64,000 nt of DNA from Armigeres subalbatus (lineage: Eukaryota > Arthropoda > Insecta > Diptera > Culicidae), in contig NC_085141.1 of assembly GCF_024139115.2 (NCBI RefSeq), forward strand, positions 43,025,065 to 43,089,064, written 5' to 3'. The notes beneath the pieces were generated by a model. It saw only the letters and a program-made list of their open reading frames with translations, was not told the DNA's origin and ran no database searches. Positions 1-10,721 of this stretch are shown here, in pieces; the stretch's first letter is position 1; the number at the start of each line of letters is the position of its first letter. Made by a program: the position numbers and the translations under genes.

Positions 1-1582
1 CGGCATGATCTGTTAGGATCCGGCTAGACGGCTAGACGCGTCAATACCGAAGCTCCATCACTGTTAGAGAATCAAACTGCCATCCAAAGCATGAAATCGA
101 ATAAAGCCCCAGGGGTCGATCGCATATCAGCTGAGATGCTCAAAGCTGACCCCATGACATCCGCTCAACTACTGCATCGTTTATTTCGTAATATCTGGGA
201 CACCGCAACTTTCCCGGTCGACTGGATGCAAGGTATCTTAGTGAAGGTACCCAGAAAGGGTGACCTGACTGTATGCGATGGTGAGCGAGGTGTTATGTCG
301 TGAGGCATTATGTCGCTGTGTACCGTTCTCAATGTTCTATGCAAAGTCAACCTAGCCCGGATTCAAGAGAAGATCGATGCGACTCTCCGGCGGCAGCAGG
401 TCGGATTCCGTGCCGGAAGATCCTGTGTGGACCATATTGTCACGCTCCGTATCATTCTGGAGCAGGTCAACGAATTCCAAGAGTCCCTTTACTTGGTATT
501 CATCGACTACGAAAAAGATTTCGACCGTCTCAATCACGAGAATATGTGGGGCGCCCTGAGACGCAGGGAGTTCCTGAGAAAATCATCGGCCTCATCGAGG
601 CACAGTACGAGGCCTTTTCGTGTAGAGTGCTGCACAATGGGGTCTTGTCCGACCCTATCCGGGTCGTAGCTGGTGTGAAGCAAGGATGTATTCTATCACC
701 GTTACTGTTCCTCATCGTAATCAATGATATTCTGGTGGGTGCGATTGACCGTGAACCAAACCGCGGGCTGTTATGGCAGCCTATAACCATGGAGCACCTA
801 AACGACTTCGAATTGGCTGATGACGTTGCACTCCTCGCTCAATGGCGCTCTGATATGCAGAGTAAGCTCAATGACCTTTCCGAGCGCTCCTCTTCGGCAG
901 GCTTAGTCATCAACGTCAACATAACCAAATCGTTGGATGTAAACACGGTGACCACTTCCAGTTTCACAGTAGCCGGGCAACCAGTGGAGTATGTTGAAAG
1001 CTTCCAATATCTTGGTAGCCAAATGGCGTCAGACGGCGGTACCAAGATCGACATAGGCGCACGGCTCAAGAAAGCAAGGGCTGCCTTTGCGAGTTTAAGA
1101 AATATATGGAAAAATAGGCAGATAAGTTAACGCACCAAAATACGAGTTTTCAACTCTAACGTGAAATCTGTGCTGTTATTCGCTACTGTAACATGGTGTG
1201 TATCAGGGGAGAACACTAAACGGCTGCAGATGTTCATCAACAGATGCTTGCTGTGTATAACTCGGACCAGGGTGGCTTCACAACTGGATCTCAAACAACG
1301 CGCTCCATCGTCGTTGTCACCAGAGGGTCGGCCACACTCTACGTAGGGGCGGAAACGAAATCTGTAAACAAGCATTAGACTGGAACCCAGTGGGACATCG
1401 CAGCAGAGGCAGACCCAGAGGCTCATGGCGGCGAAGCCTCAATAAAGAAATAAAAGAAGTCGACCGAAATCTAACCTGGCAACAGGGTAAAGCGATAGCT
1501 GGACAACGCTCAGGATGGAGATCTTTCAGGTCGGCCCGTTGCACCACCGGAGGTGTACAGGATCCATAAGCAAATAAGTAAG
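1..1582 (+). mobile_element. RTE-like non-LTR retrotransposon, 3' part, decayed
   Basis: The plus strand encodes a reverse transcriptase in pieces. The finger start (motif NKAPGVDRISAEML) lies at about 91-290, the QVGFRAGRS and FIDYEK motifs at about 385-530, and then, one frame over, GVKQGCILSPLLF and the active-site LADDVALL at about 670-835. The C-terminal tail (RGRPRGSWRR, GWRSFRSA) runs to about 1550. Two frameshifts and several stops make it non-functional. The style (IDYEKxFD, YLGS, C-terminal RGRPxxxWRR) fits the RTE/RTE-X group, but the clade is inferred. The 5' half, including the endonuclease, lies outside the window. An endonuclease of what may be the same family sits at 29812-30855. 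Confidence 0.8.
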
Positions 1583-1731
1583 GTCGCTTTGATAGGGCAT
1601 GCTTGCGGACACATGTAGCTTTTTGTAGGGGTTTAACAGAGCCCACTGCCAAACCCCATCACATCCTAGGCAGGCCCCCTAACTCACAGAGGCTTGTAAA
1701 GCTTTTGGACATAGTCCCTGCTGCCCTGCGG
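1583..1731 (-). repeat. LINE 5'-end module, copy 1
   Basis: On the minus strand this starts with GCAGGGCAGCAGGGACTATG and runs about 150 bp. Its lower-coordinate end abuts the 3' end of the plus-strand LINE before it. The same module recurs at about 30865-31030 and 43673-43873, where it is the 5' end of minus-strand LINEs; a short part recurs near 12280-12350. It therefore looks like a 5' UTR/promoter fragment of an older LINE into which the plus-strand LINE was inserted. Confidence 0.6.
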
Positions 1732-1737
1732 TTGTAG

Positions 1738-2111
1738 CTGGGTGTACAAGCTCAAACGTAATGCTGCTTGAGAAGTCACGAAGTACAAAGCACGTCTGGT
1801 GGCTCAGGGATATACCCAAAAGTATGGAGTCGATTACGACGAGGTGTAGATTCTTCTAGACTATAGACACTGTAGGCACTTCCATAGATTCCGAGCTGAG
1901 GCGAAAGCGAGTGTAGCCAAACGAACTGTCACAAAGTGAGTTCGCCTACTGAAGCAGATTTGGTTGCGACCAAGCGTGTAGTTCGTTATCTGAAGGCAAC
2001 TGAAGATTGAAAATTAGACGACGAAAATGGACAACTAATCGGCTATTCGGATATTGATTGGGCCGGCGACGTGAGTCCAAGAAAATGTACAACTGGTTTT
2101 GTATTCAAATA
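1738..2111 (+). pseudogene. Ty1/copia pol remnant, part 1 (RT start and RNase H)
   Basis: Translation at 1738-1850 gives the copia RT opening WVYKLKRN followed by KYKARLVAQGYTQ, with one stop between them. After an internal deletion, 1934-2111 gives RNase H motifs (RYLKAT, IDWAGD, TTGFVFKY). The reading frame resumes at 5844, after an insertion at a TA. Known family order is gag-PR-IN-RT-RNase H; only the last third survives here. Confidence 0.8.
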
Positions 2112-5100
2112 CAGGTATACCTCGATTATATGGACTTTTTCGTTGCAAAAAAGTCCATATAATCGAAGCAAATTTTTTTTTCTCAAAATTTATGTTATAC
2201 GATGAAAATAAGTCTTAATACACTAAAAAATATCCATTTATTTTCCTGCAGTCCAATTCGCTTGTTTTGACCTATTTATGACAATTCAGCAGATGATGAG
2301 CTTTTGTAAGAACGTAACCTTTTTCCAGTCGCAAACTTGCTCACCATTCTAAGATTACGTTAGTGATGGAGAGTTTGCCAAGCTTAAAATGTACACAATA
2401 ATATACTTTTGTAGGAATTCTAACTACAGTGCCTACCTGTTTTAGCAACAAAGCAAACACTGAGTGTACGAGAAAGTTATATATTCGCATAAAAAACAAA
2501 CTTTATATAAAAGGACTGACACTTGTTCTCAATCGATTTGATCGCAGCAAATTGATTTGGATGAAGAATTTTGTACCATTGTCTACTATTGAAAATTGAC
2601 CGGATCGAACTATGGGCTCAGAAAATATGGCCAAAATACATTATTGAATATGTACAAGAACGCTTAGAATCAGTCTCTTTTTCTGACACTTATCTTTAAC
2701 CGATCTGCTTGCAACTTGCAAGTTGCGTTTGATAGGGATTAATTTTTATGAATGTAAATAAGGGATCCTATCTATCTACCAGTGCCAATTGACCCTTCCT
2801 GTCAAAAATTGTGACTTGTTTTATTGTCTCATTTAATTCTTTGACTCGTTGAAGGTCAACTTTCCTACAGAACCCATATTTTTTTAAACCTGAAACGACT
2901 GAAGAAAAATTGGCCTAATTCCAATTCTAAATCGGGCGAATGTTAGGCCAAGTGATCCTGCATGAGCATTTAAGGATCACTCGCTTGCTGAACGGTTAAA
3001 CAGCAACACTCACATTCCGGATATTCAATTTCTTTTCCTGCCGTTAAGCATCAGTATAATCCGCAAGCTTGTGCTGAACAAATATGAATGCGGCCGAGGG
3101 TTATTCGACAACACTTATTTAAATATAAAGACTTCTTGTAGATTTTTCAGTTTTTTACAGTTCAAATCATAATCAAGTTCATCCAGAAAAAAATAGCACA
3201 CATTGAAATAAACTCTTCCAGTTTCCTGGACATACTGCTAACAAAATCCGTGGGTCGAATTTGCTGGATGTTAATGCGTCATCTGCCCTTCTACACGTAA
3301 TTCCATGCACCAAAAGCAAGAAAAGGTTTAAAGCAAAGATCGAACAGTTAAATACGGCAACCTTATCTCATCACTTGCTTCTCATACTGTCAGACTGACA
3401 ATTCACTTCTCGTTTTCATATAGCAGAGATCACCTAAACATACGCGTTATATTTTCCCACTTATTTGTAAGGACGTGGCCGAGGGTGCTGTTGATTAATG
3501 CAATATACAGGTACAACGAAATTTCCAACGTGAAAATGGTGAATTAATCCAGTCAGCCGAACAAATGATTCAATGTGGGATTTCATATATAAGTTCGAAA
3601 ACATGACTTACTGGCCTTTACTTGCCCTAATATACCCTAATAAATATAAAATCAATGTAAAATAGGGTAGAATACGGCATTGGCAGGGTGCGACAGTTGT
3701 TGGCACCCTCAACAATATTTGCGTTTTCCAGCAAATATACACTATTTATGAACATAATTTTGATTCAATCACACAATTTCAAGTCTAAGCTTTCATTTGA
3801 ATAAGTTGTTTGTGTAAAAGAAGTTAGATTTGATGAGTTAATCATCGAAACAAATTTGCACCTTCGAAATCATTGCCATTATTGCATTGCCAAAGAAAGC
3901 AGCGCACGAATAGCAAACTGTTACTTACTTTTTTGGATCGCCTGTTTCTTCTCTTTATTGCGTTTGACACGACAAATTAAGTACGTACACTACTTTTTAC
4001 ACTTTATCACCACTTGATTATCACCACAAAGAGCAAATTTATGCAATATTTGCTCTATGTTTCACTAAATAAAATCGGGACTGTTCGTTTTCTTTGGCAG
4101 CAGCACACTTCGGAATAGAGCGGGAGAATGTGTTTGTGAGTATATCAAACACACGCTAAAAAGATACCACGCACAATTCTTTGTGATTTGATTTTAGGAA
4201 AAATACGAACAAAAAATTCGACAATGACATTTATTCAAAAAAAAGTGTTAAAATACAAATGCTTCTATTCAGATTTTTACGCAGACCATGAATTATATCA
4301 AAAGTGATAGCAACACCGTAGTATTTTTACCCTTATGTGGCTGACAGGATTGTTTTCCTTTTGCAACTTCAATACTTTCCAAGCTCATAAAAGAAAATCA
4401 TAACCATCCCCGTTCCTACATAGCGCATTTCAACCATAAATAATTGCCTACTTTTAGGGTATTATTTATTATTCAACTGTGAAACGTATAGTGTAAGAAT
4501 GGGTGGCTCCAGCGGCTGGATAGGACAGTGCATATGAAGACTCACGAGGTGGAATATATTGTTAATATACTATACTACCAGAACCGACGAGCTTCGTTTT
4601 ACCTAAAACTGATTAATTTTATATTTGTTACATTATTTAAAAGACGGTTAAGTATTCAAAATTCGCAAATTTGTATTCTATTTTTTAGTTTAATTTTCGA
4701 TTAAAGCAGAAATTTGTACTTCATTTGTACGGGAGTCCCCCTTCCAGAAGAGTAGGGGCCTAATACCATCATAAGAATCTTCATCGTTTCCAAAAACCTC
4801 TACATACAAATGTTAATGCCGTTTCCTAGTCTATAAGGGCAGACAGACAAAAATTCATTCTTATGTGTATAGATTTGGTTTTACGTAGTTATGTCGAGCA
4901 GTCGTGTCTTGTACACAACCACCATGATTTTTTTTGATGAAACAAACATATCATGTAAGGACCGCAAAGATGTTGTTGATATACTTTTGGCATTACAAAA
5001 CTCTAAGACTCTAAGGCATTACAAAAGACAAAAATGTAAATCTTGGCAGCGAACAAAAAGCATATAAGTTCCCTTCTCTAAAATGGCCAACATTATTCAA

Positions 5101-5843
5101 ATAGGTTGAAAATGGTAAAAGTTATGAAACGGTCAATATCTAGGTACACGGGTACCCTATCTGCCATTCACGTCTGTTTTTTGTTGGCCGCATAAGGGTT
5201 AAATTTGTTTTACAATGTGTTTAAATGCTTTTGCCTATCTGTCTACATGACATAAAATTGATGCCAAGGCTAAAAATTCATGTTTTGCTTTAAACCAGTT
5301 TTGATAAACAATAAAGTTTGTTCCAAAATTGAGTGAAGCGAGATGAGCGTGCGGCCGATTAATATGAATGAATTTTACTACTCGAGGATATAAACAACCA
5401 GCATTTGGCACCAATACATTACCAGTTTTCTACTTCCATGTCTAGTTGCCAAAGGGAGCAAACTCATTGCTGATAATAGAAATTGCTATGCCAACAGAAG
5501 AAACGTTAACCTGTTACTTTATATTAAATTTACTGAGTTTGTGGTAAAAGCTGTTATATTTAGTGAACACCAACCATCAAAGAAAGAGCATACAAATGTA
5601 TACCAGTTAAACTGGACCTGTGTTTTAGTGTAATTATTCATTATTTTTGTCATTCAATTTGGCGAATGTCTTAGACTGCCAAGAATAGGTATTTTCCCCT
5701 ATGACATAGAATATTCAATAGCTTTTCAGAAACCCAAATCACGAAAACAAATTTGGGCGAAAAAAATTGTCCATATAATCAAGGTAAAAGTCCATATAAT
5801 CGAAGTCCATATAATCGAAGTCCATATAATCGAGGTGTACCTG
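2112..5843. mobile_element. pogo/Tigger-like non-autonomous DNA transposon, 3.7 kb
   Basis: The ends are inverted repeats: CAGGTATACCTCGATTATAT on the left and its near-complement ending GGTGTACCTG on the right. They are flanked by TA at 2110-2111 and 5844-5845. CAGGTATACCTCG closely resembles Tigger/pogo termini, and a TA duplication is the rule for Tc1/mariner-pogo elements. The 15-bp subterminal motif AGTCCATATAATCGA is iterated: about four copies in a row at 5767-5834 and an inverted copy at 2151-2165. The 3.6-kb interior is AT-rich with no supportable reading frame and no transposase, so movement in trans is inferred. Removing the element and one TA rejoins the copia frame. Confidence 0.8.
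2588..2725 (+). repeat. Single copy of the ~165-bp repeat found at 12390-13215
   Basis: The segment carries ATTGAAAATTGACCGGATCG, a following tatgggctca and tatggccaaaata block, and then ctgacacttatctttaaccgatctgctt. These are the same blocks, in the same order, as the five-unit array 10 kb downstream. It lies inside the pogo-like element, so it is either part of that element or inserted in it. Confidence 0.65.
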
Positions 5844-6060
5844 TATGCTGGTGGGGTAGTACGATGGGAAATTTGCAGGCAAACCTGCGTCACCATCGTC
5901 GACGAAATCCGAATATATGGCGCTATATAAAACTAAACCTTGATTGGACGGTAATGGAAGACAATCTTAAAAGTCGTCGCGAAGGAACAGTACCTATGTG
6001 AAAAATATGTGTGAAGGTGGAGACATGGAATTGCATTACTGCCCAACTGACGACATGTTA
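5844..6060 (+). pseudogene. Ty1/copia pol remnant, part 2 (RNase H end)
   Basis: The copia frame resumes immediately after the pogo-like element and carries the decayed RNase H C-terminus, including a recognisable MELHYCPTDDM near 6023-6055. It is cut by a gypsy-like insertion at GTTA (6057-6060) and continues at 8684. Several stops are present. Confidence 0.7.
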
Positions 6061-6161
6061 CCAATCTGATTGAAGTTGTCTGATTGAAGTTGTCTTATAG
6101 AATAATCTTTATTAGTCCTCATATTGTCAAATGTCTCAGTCCATTGCCTACCATGATCGAG

Positions 6162-6482
6162 TTAGACAGATACATTAATATTATTTACTACAACTTCGGC
6201 CAACCTGACAAATCCGATGTCCTCATCGATATTATCTTCGAGTGGCAAGTCATTATGCATCCATTTCCTCATATTAGTAGGAGAGCAAATGGCATTGAAA
6301 GGAGTACTCGAAGCTTGAAATCCATCTATATCAGATATAACAAATCGATCATTTGGCAAAACTTTTTTTATGTTATACGGACCTTTAAATTTAGCAGACA
6401 ATTTATGTGAATCATTAGTTCTTAGAACGATGAAATCCCCTTCCTTATAATCTGGGCATTTCAATCTTTTCTTATCTACCAT
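6162..6482 (-). pseudogene. gypsy-like integrase C-terminal end
   Basis: This is an open frame of 106 codons with KFKGPYNIKKVLPNDRF and a downstream MRKW motif, the usual C-terminal (GPY/F) module of Ty3/gypsy integrases. The zinc-binding and catalytic core are absent upstream because the element is internally deleted. It runs into the left terminal repeat. Confidence 0.7.
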
Positions 6483-6599
6483 TTTTTATTATATTCTTGT
6501 ATTTCTCGATTTCTTATTTGTGCATTACGTCGCGTTTCTTGTATGTTTCGTTTTTCCAAATTAAACTGCTTACTTTTAACAAAATATTTAATATTAAAT

Positions 6600-6900
6600 T
6601 ACTGTCCGAATTTCTGAACGCATAATGACATCTCGTCCAATGATAGCATCAACGTGACCAAGCACCCTATCTGGTACTACAACGAATTTAATTCTGAAAA
6701 AGATATTTTGAATGTTAATAATTTTAATGCATTCGCCTAATGTCTTGAGCCTTCTCCCACCTATACCCTGATAACGTTCGCTTTTGCAATTTTGGAAAAT
6801 ACATTGTTTATCAAATAAACCACGTCGTATAAGTGAGATAGTGCTCCCAGTGTCAAATAAAGCTTTAAAAGAGTTATCGAAATTGTCAAATTTGAATTCT
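6600..6900 (-). pseudogene. gypsy-like aspartic protease fragment
   Basis: On the minus strand the translation contains LFDTGSTISLIRR (catalytic DTG at 6846-6854), then about 60 residues later VLGHVDAIIGRDVI, the alpha-helix/GRD region of retropepsins. It lies directly after gag in element order. There is no continuous start-to-stop frame. Confidence 0.65.
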
Positions 6901-7043
6901 ACCAGTCCATTATGTCCCTCGTCAGTAAAATCGTCCTTCGAGCGCTCATCATTTATAACTGCGTTGATAACGGGCCTGTTTGCTGCTAGTTGTCTTTTGA
7001 TCTCGTAGTTTGGCTTCCGAAAGGTTGATGTTGATACAGATTT

Positions 7044-7500
7044 TTAACCCGAAAAATGCCTGCAGTTAGCAGCAAAATGACCTGGTTGATTGCAGGAATA
7101 GCACACATTTGGTTTCTTCGAAAACGTCCTGTCATCTAATCTGACCACCCGGAACACTTGCATGATGTCTGTAACCGTCTTAAAATTTTGAATTCTGGCT
7201 TGATTTTTTAAAATTACGTCTCCAATTCTTTCCACATTATATTCAACAAGTTCTGCTTCTTCTTTTAGCTTTTGTGCGATTAGCTTCTTCGATTGACAAT
7301 AATCAGCAAACGACTAACGACCAAACCATCTAATTTTCTCCAATCGTTTCCGCATTTCAAACCCGTTGACCGACACTCCAAACGTCTGGCGAAGATCTTC
7401 CAGAGTTTCCTCATAAGATTTCAACATGAAGTCTGCTCGTGTGTGTAACCAAGTTCTTGCGGTACCTTTCAGTTGCTTGATGACAACTAATTTCATAGTT
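7044..7500 (-). pseudogene. gypsy-like gag with one zinc knuckle
   Basis: Two open segments on the minus strand, 7496-7314 and 7235-7044, give capsid-like sequence (LKGTARTWLHTRAD, LEDLRQTFG) and then a CCHC knuckle, CYSCNQPGHFAANC. They are in different segments separated by a stop or frameshift. A further degraded N-terminal part extends towards 7930. Confidence 0.7.
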
Positions 7501-8040
7501 TAACAATCCAACCCAAGTGCACGCTTGGTGTTATCTGTGATTGCAATAAAATGGTTGATATCAACCAACTTCTTCAAGACGATAACTATTGATTGACGGT
7601 ACTAGTCCAATGCTTGATACATTCGGTTGGCATTCACACCTTTGCACATCATTTCTTGGTAAATTGCGATCCGGAAACGAATTTGTTGTAAATCCATCAC
7701 CGTGACCACCACTTGTATATGCTTGACTGGGTTGTAATGACGGAATTGTAGCATTCATAGTGCATTGAGCAGCGATACCTATACAGATTCTTGTCGAACA
7801 TCAGCCTGTAGTATTCTGTCAGCAGCTTCAGAGGAAGCATTACAATGATCACCGGAAGGATCCAGTTCTTTTGATGTCCTCTGACTTCGCAGGAACATCC
7901 CACTTCTGATAATGTGGAGACTTCAATAAATACAACCAATCTGATTGAAGTTGTCTTATAGAATAATCTTTATTAGTCCTCATATTGTCAAATGTCCAAT
8001 GTCTCAGTCCATTACCTACCATGATCGAGTTAGACAGATA

Positions 8041-8477
8041 CAAGACGAGCTCGGTGGTCTAGTGGCTACCGCTTCTGCCTTATAAGCAGGAGGTTGTGGG
8101 TTCAATTCCAGGCTCGTCCCTTTCCTACTTTGTATTTCTATCTTAGTTCTTTCTGTGTTTCACGTTATACCAAAACGATTCCTACTGTTATAACCTTCCA
8201 CGCAATCCCAAAAAAAAACCTCCCGTGGCACCTATGAGAGGTCGTAGAGTTCTCTGCATCTTTCTTAAGTAGGTGTCCAACAAACCATCCTTCCCCTTCC
8301 TCAGCATTCGCAAGGACGTGGCCAGGACAGATCTCGATTATTGGAGAGTGCATTGCTTGCTTCTAAGAGTTAGTGATTAGTCCCAAATCAATATCTGTGG
8401 TAACGGATGAAAGTGATGCTACTCTCATACAATAGTCTTGGCTTGTACCACCTACGAATTTGTAAATGCTAATGCTA
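8041..8477 (+). mobile_element. tRNA-derived SINE with 20-bp target duplication
   Basis: The head at 8044-8118 folds like a tRNA. Acceptor arms GACGAGC/GCTCGTC pair perfectly, the anticodon stem pairs, and the anticodon is TAT (Ile). Pol III boxes A (TGGTCTAGTGG, 8055-8065) and B (GGTTCAATTCC, 8099-8109) are intact. The T-stem has two mismatches, which argues against a working tRNA. The unrelated body ends in a short tgctaa repeat. The element is flanked by ATGATCGAGTTAGACAGATA at 8021-8040 and 8478-8497. It resembles the class of culicine tRNA SINEs such as Feilai, but identity with that family is not established. Confidence 0.85.
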
Positions 8478-8521
8478 ATGATCGAGTTAGACAGATATAT
8501 TAATATTATTTACTACAGTTA

Positions 8522-8683
8522 GGGGAAGATCCATTAATTACGAACGAAAAAATCGGCCATTTTCAACCCCGCTCCCCCCTATGTCACACTTTTTATATGA
8601 AACATCTAAAATGTTGTATGGATGGTCACACTTCACTCAACCCTCCTCCCCCTCTAAGCGTTACGTAATTTATGAATGCTCCC
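8522..8683. mobile_element. Short MITE at a TA site
   Basis: This 162-bp element has imperfect inverted ends (GGGGAAGATCCATTAATTACG versus GGGAGCATTCATAAATTACG) flanked by TA (8520-8521, 8684-8685). The interior is noncoding with ccccgctccccc and a mirrored cctcctccccct. Removing it restores the copia frame (CPTDDM then LDDALTKP), which places the insertion in copia coding DNA. Confidence 0.75.
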
Positions 8684-8785
8684 TAGATGATGCTCTCACT
8701 AAACCGGTGGGTGCAGTGAAGATTCTGAAGTTTTCTCGTATGATGAGGCTTTTTTCGTATGATGGCTACTTAAGTTGAGGAGGAG
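8684..8785 (+). pseudogene. Ty1/copia pol remnant, part 3 (C-terminus) and polypurine tract
   Basis: The frame reads DDALTKPVGAVKILKF to the stop at 8776-8778. It is followed by GGAGGAG and then TGTTGGTGTGAAC, the normal copia arrangement of pol stop, polypurine tract and a 3' LTR that begins TGTTG. The extent of the LTR beyond about 8800 cannot be set because no second copy is visible. Confidence 0.65.
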
Positions 8786-8913
8786 TGTTGGTGTGAACTA
8801 GAGATGGGTTACGGAAAAAAATCGAAATCGATTATTTTTTTATGCTAAAAAATGACTTTTTGGGACATGAATTTTTTTTCGAAATCAAAAAAAAATTGCT
8901 TATGAAATGCGTG

Positions 8914-8992
8914 AAACGTCGAGATCTGGTGTTATCTAAAAAAAAATGACTTTTTGAATATTATTTCGAGATAACACCAGATCTCGACGTTT
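8914..8992. repeat. Perfect 24-bp inverted repeat
   Basis: The arms at 8914-8937 and 8969-8992 (core CGTCGAGATCTGGTGTTATC) are exact complements separated by 31 bp. A related direct repeat, aaaaaatgactttttg, lies at about 8855 and 8940. The surrounding 8800-9190 is AT-rich and noncoding. It is probably a foldback element; no target duplication was found. Confidence 0.7.
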
Positions 8993-9193
8993 TCAACGTC
9001 AGTTTGATCAGTTTGACCACTTAATTAGACAAGTAATAAGGCCGATACAAATACTTAGAACAAATTATGTCACCCTCCTCGAATTTCTTTGCCCAAAAAA
9101 AAGGGGGAACAATAAAATTTTGAGGATTGTCAAAACATTATTTAACAAATCCGAGAAGTTTTTTATTACTTATCTATTTATTTTTATTTTTAT

Positions 9194-9775
9194 ATTTTTG
9201 CCTTTCTCGTATACAAAGTAGAGGCCTTGATAAGAGAAACGCGGATAGAAAATATGGCTCTGTCAACACTGCAGCCGAACTTCTTCATGTAAGAACAACA
9301 CATGAAAACGAGGAAATGGTTTATCCAGGTAAAATTTTACACACCTCTATTTAATGTGTTCACATCACATGACAATAAAATCCCATAAACAAAGCAATTG
9401 CATTTCATAACCTGTCATTGATTTGCATATATTATTTATAACAAATGTTAAATGCATTAAAAATTGGCATTCATAAATGGCATTAAATCGAATTTAGCCG
9501 TTTTCAGTATTTGAGCCGATGTTTTGGTTGCTTGACAGGTCTCTTGCTCGATTGGCTACTGTTTTTTGACGGTTCTATTGGCGGCTCATGCCAATCCGCG
9601 TTTCTCTTATCAAGGCCTCTAATACAAAGTATACGTAAAGGCTATATGTTCGCTCCAGAAATGAACTTTTTATAGGAGACCCGGAGACCCATAGTGTTAT
9701 ATACCAATCGACTCAGTTCGACAAATTGAGGTAATGTCTGTGTGTGTGTGTTTTTTTTCTTCCTAAGCAATGGAG
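9194..9775. mobile_element. Mosquito MITE-type repeat split by a hAT MITE
   Basis: The left part holds tttttgcctttctcgtatac. After the inserted element the right part holds tatacgtaaaggctatatg, a gagacccatagtgttatata block and a short GT run. A second, inverted copy with the same blocks (ggtatataacactatgggtctcc, acgagaaaggcaaaaa) lies at 60370-60651. It has no coding capacity. Confidence 0.6.
9219..9621. mobile_element. hAT-type MITE, 403 bp, perfect 27-bp TIRs
   Basis: The inverted repeats at 9219-9245 and 9595-9621 are identical over 27 bp (start TAGAGGCCTTGATAAGAGAA). They are flanked by the 8-bp direct repeat ATACAAAG at 9211-9218 and 9622-9629. An 8-bp duplication and TAGAG-type ends are hAT hallmarks. 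The interior is AT-rich and noncoding. Perfect TIRs and an intact duplication suggest a fairly recent insertion. Confidence 0.9.
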
Positions 9776-10721
9776 GGGGAATCTGCTCAACAGACATCCT
9801 GGGTTGTCCAGGAAGTACGGGGTTAGGGGCCACCTCCAAACGACTGAGGCAGGACTGCATCCCCGACCCGCTAAACCGTTTCCATTGCCGCCAAGCCCAT
9901 CGTCCCTTCGGTACTACCAGAAAGTAATGCTTCAAAGGGGGGCCAGTGCATAACGCACCCTCGAGGTTAGCTGCGTGTCCTTGCAGCACCGAACATCGTG
10001 ACTCGCTTTTTCAGAAGAACACCATGGTATCGTGCCACCGCGTTGCCGGCTTTCCAGGTGGCCTTACCACGCCCTATGTCCTCGGAAGGTAGGAAGGGTC
10101 GACTTCGCGCCTGCTTTCCTCTGCACGACTGGTATCAAGAATGATGATGCCGCATGCACCCAAAATTGACCTTTCTGCGATAGGGCCTATTCGCCAGCAC
10201 ACAGAGGGACTTGCCGACGCCGTGCCTACGCCTGCCCCAGCCTTGACGAAGACCCCTTTCCGTCCTCGGGCTCGGAACCCCGCCCAGTTGACGGACGCCG
10301 CGAAAGTGTTGTTCTTCGCGCGGCCACTTGTTCGATAAAAGGATCGAGTTCGACCACAGAGCATGACCACCGGTATGACCCATGAAGCCGACTCCGCTCC
10401 CTTGGACCACCTCTTGTTTGCGCCTGTACTAGCCATCCTTGAGTCCACGCGCCACCTTCTGTGTAGCTCCGAGACGATTTGGGCGATAGCCGATAAAACG
10501 GCGTTCCAGCCAACTTCATCTTTACACATCCTCCGAACTAGGTTGTCCGGGGTAGTGTCCAGACCACACTACCCCTAGTGGCAAGCATGTGGTCACGCAT
10601 TGCGCTAAAACGTGAGCACACGAAACCTGCGCACACCAAACACTCGGGCGAGGCCGAGCAAGTCAGCTTCGTTACCTACACTGTGATTTTGCAGCACGCT
10701 TAAACGCCGGGCACATCGAAC

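Larger units (their letters stand above)
6061..8517 (-). mobile_element. Decayed Ty3/gypsy-like LTR element
   Basis: Terminal direct repeats of about 110-130 bp occur at 6061-6192 and 7936-8517 (the right copy is split by a SINE). They share ccaatctgattgaagttgtc and end in tttactaca. Both sides are flanked by GTTA (6057-6060 and 8518-8521), as expected for a 4-bp target duplication. Read on the minus strand, the interior gives gag, protease and the very end of integrase; RT, RNase H and most of integrase are deleted. The left repeat contains a 14-bp tandem duplication (tgattgaagttgtc). These terminal repeats are short for gypsy LTRs, so exact LTR limits are uncertain. Confidence 0.65.

Noticed and set aside
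5753..6001. Small frame with repeated SPYNR
   Set aside because: It is the chance translation of the iterated 15-bp end of the pogo-like element.
8044..8118. Functional tRNA-Ile (TAT)
   Set aside because: T-stem mismatches, an attached noncoding body and a 20-bp target duplication show a SINE head.
10074..10578. 151-codon minus-strand frame as a host gene
   Set aside because: It overlaps several equally long frames in GC-rich LINE-derived DNA and has no recognisable domain.
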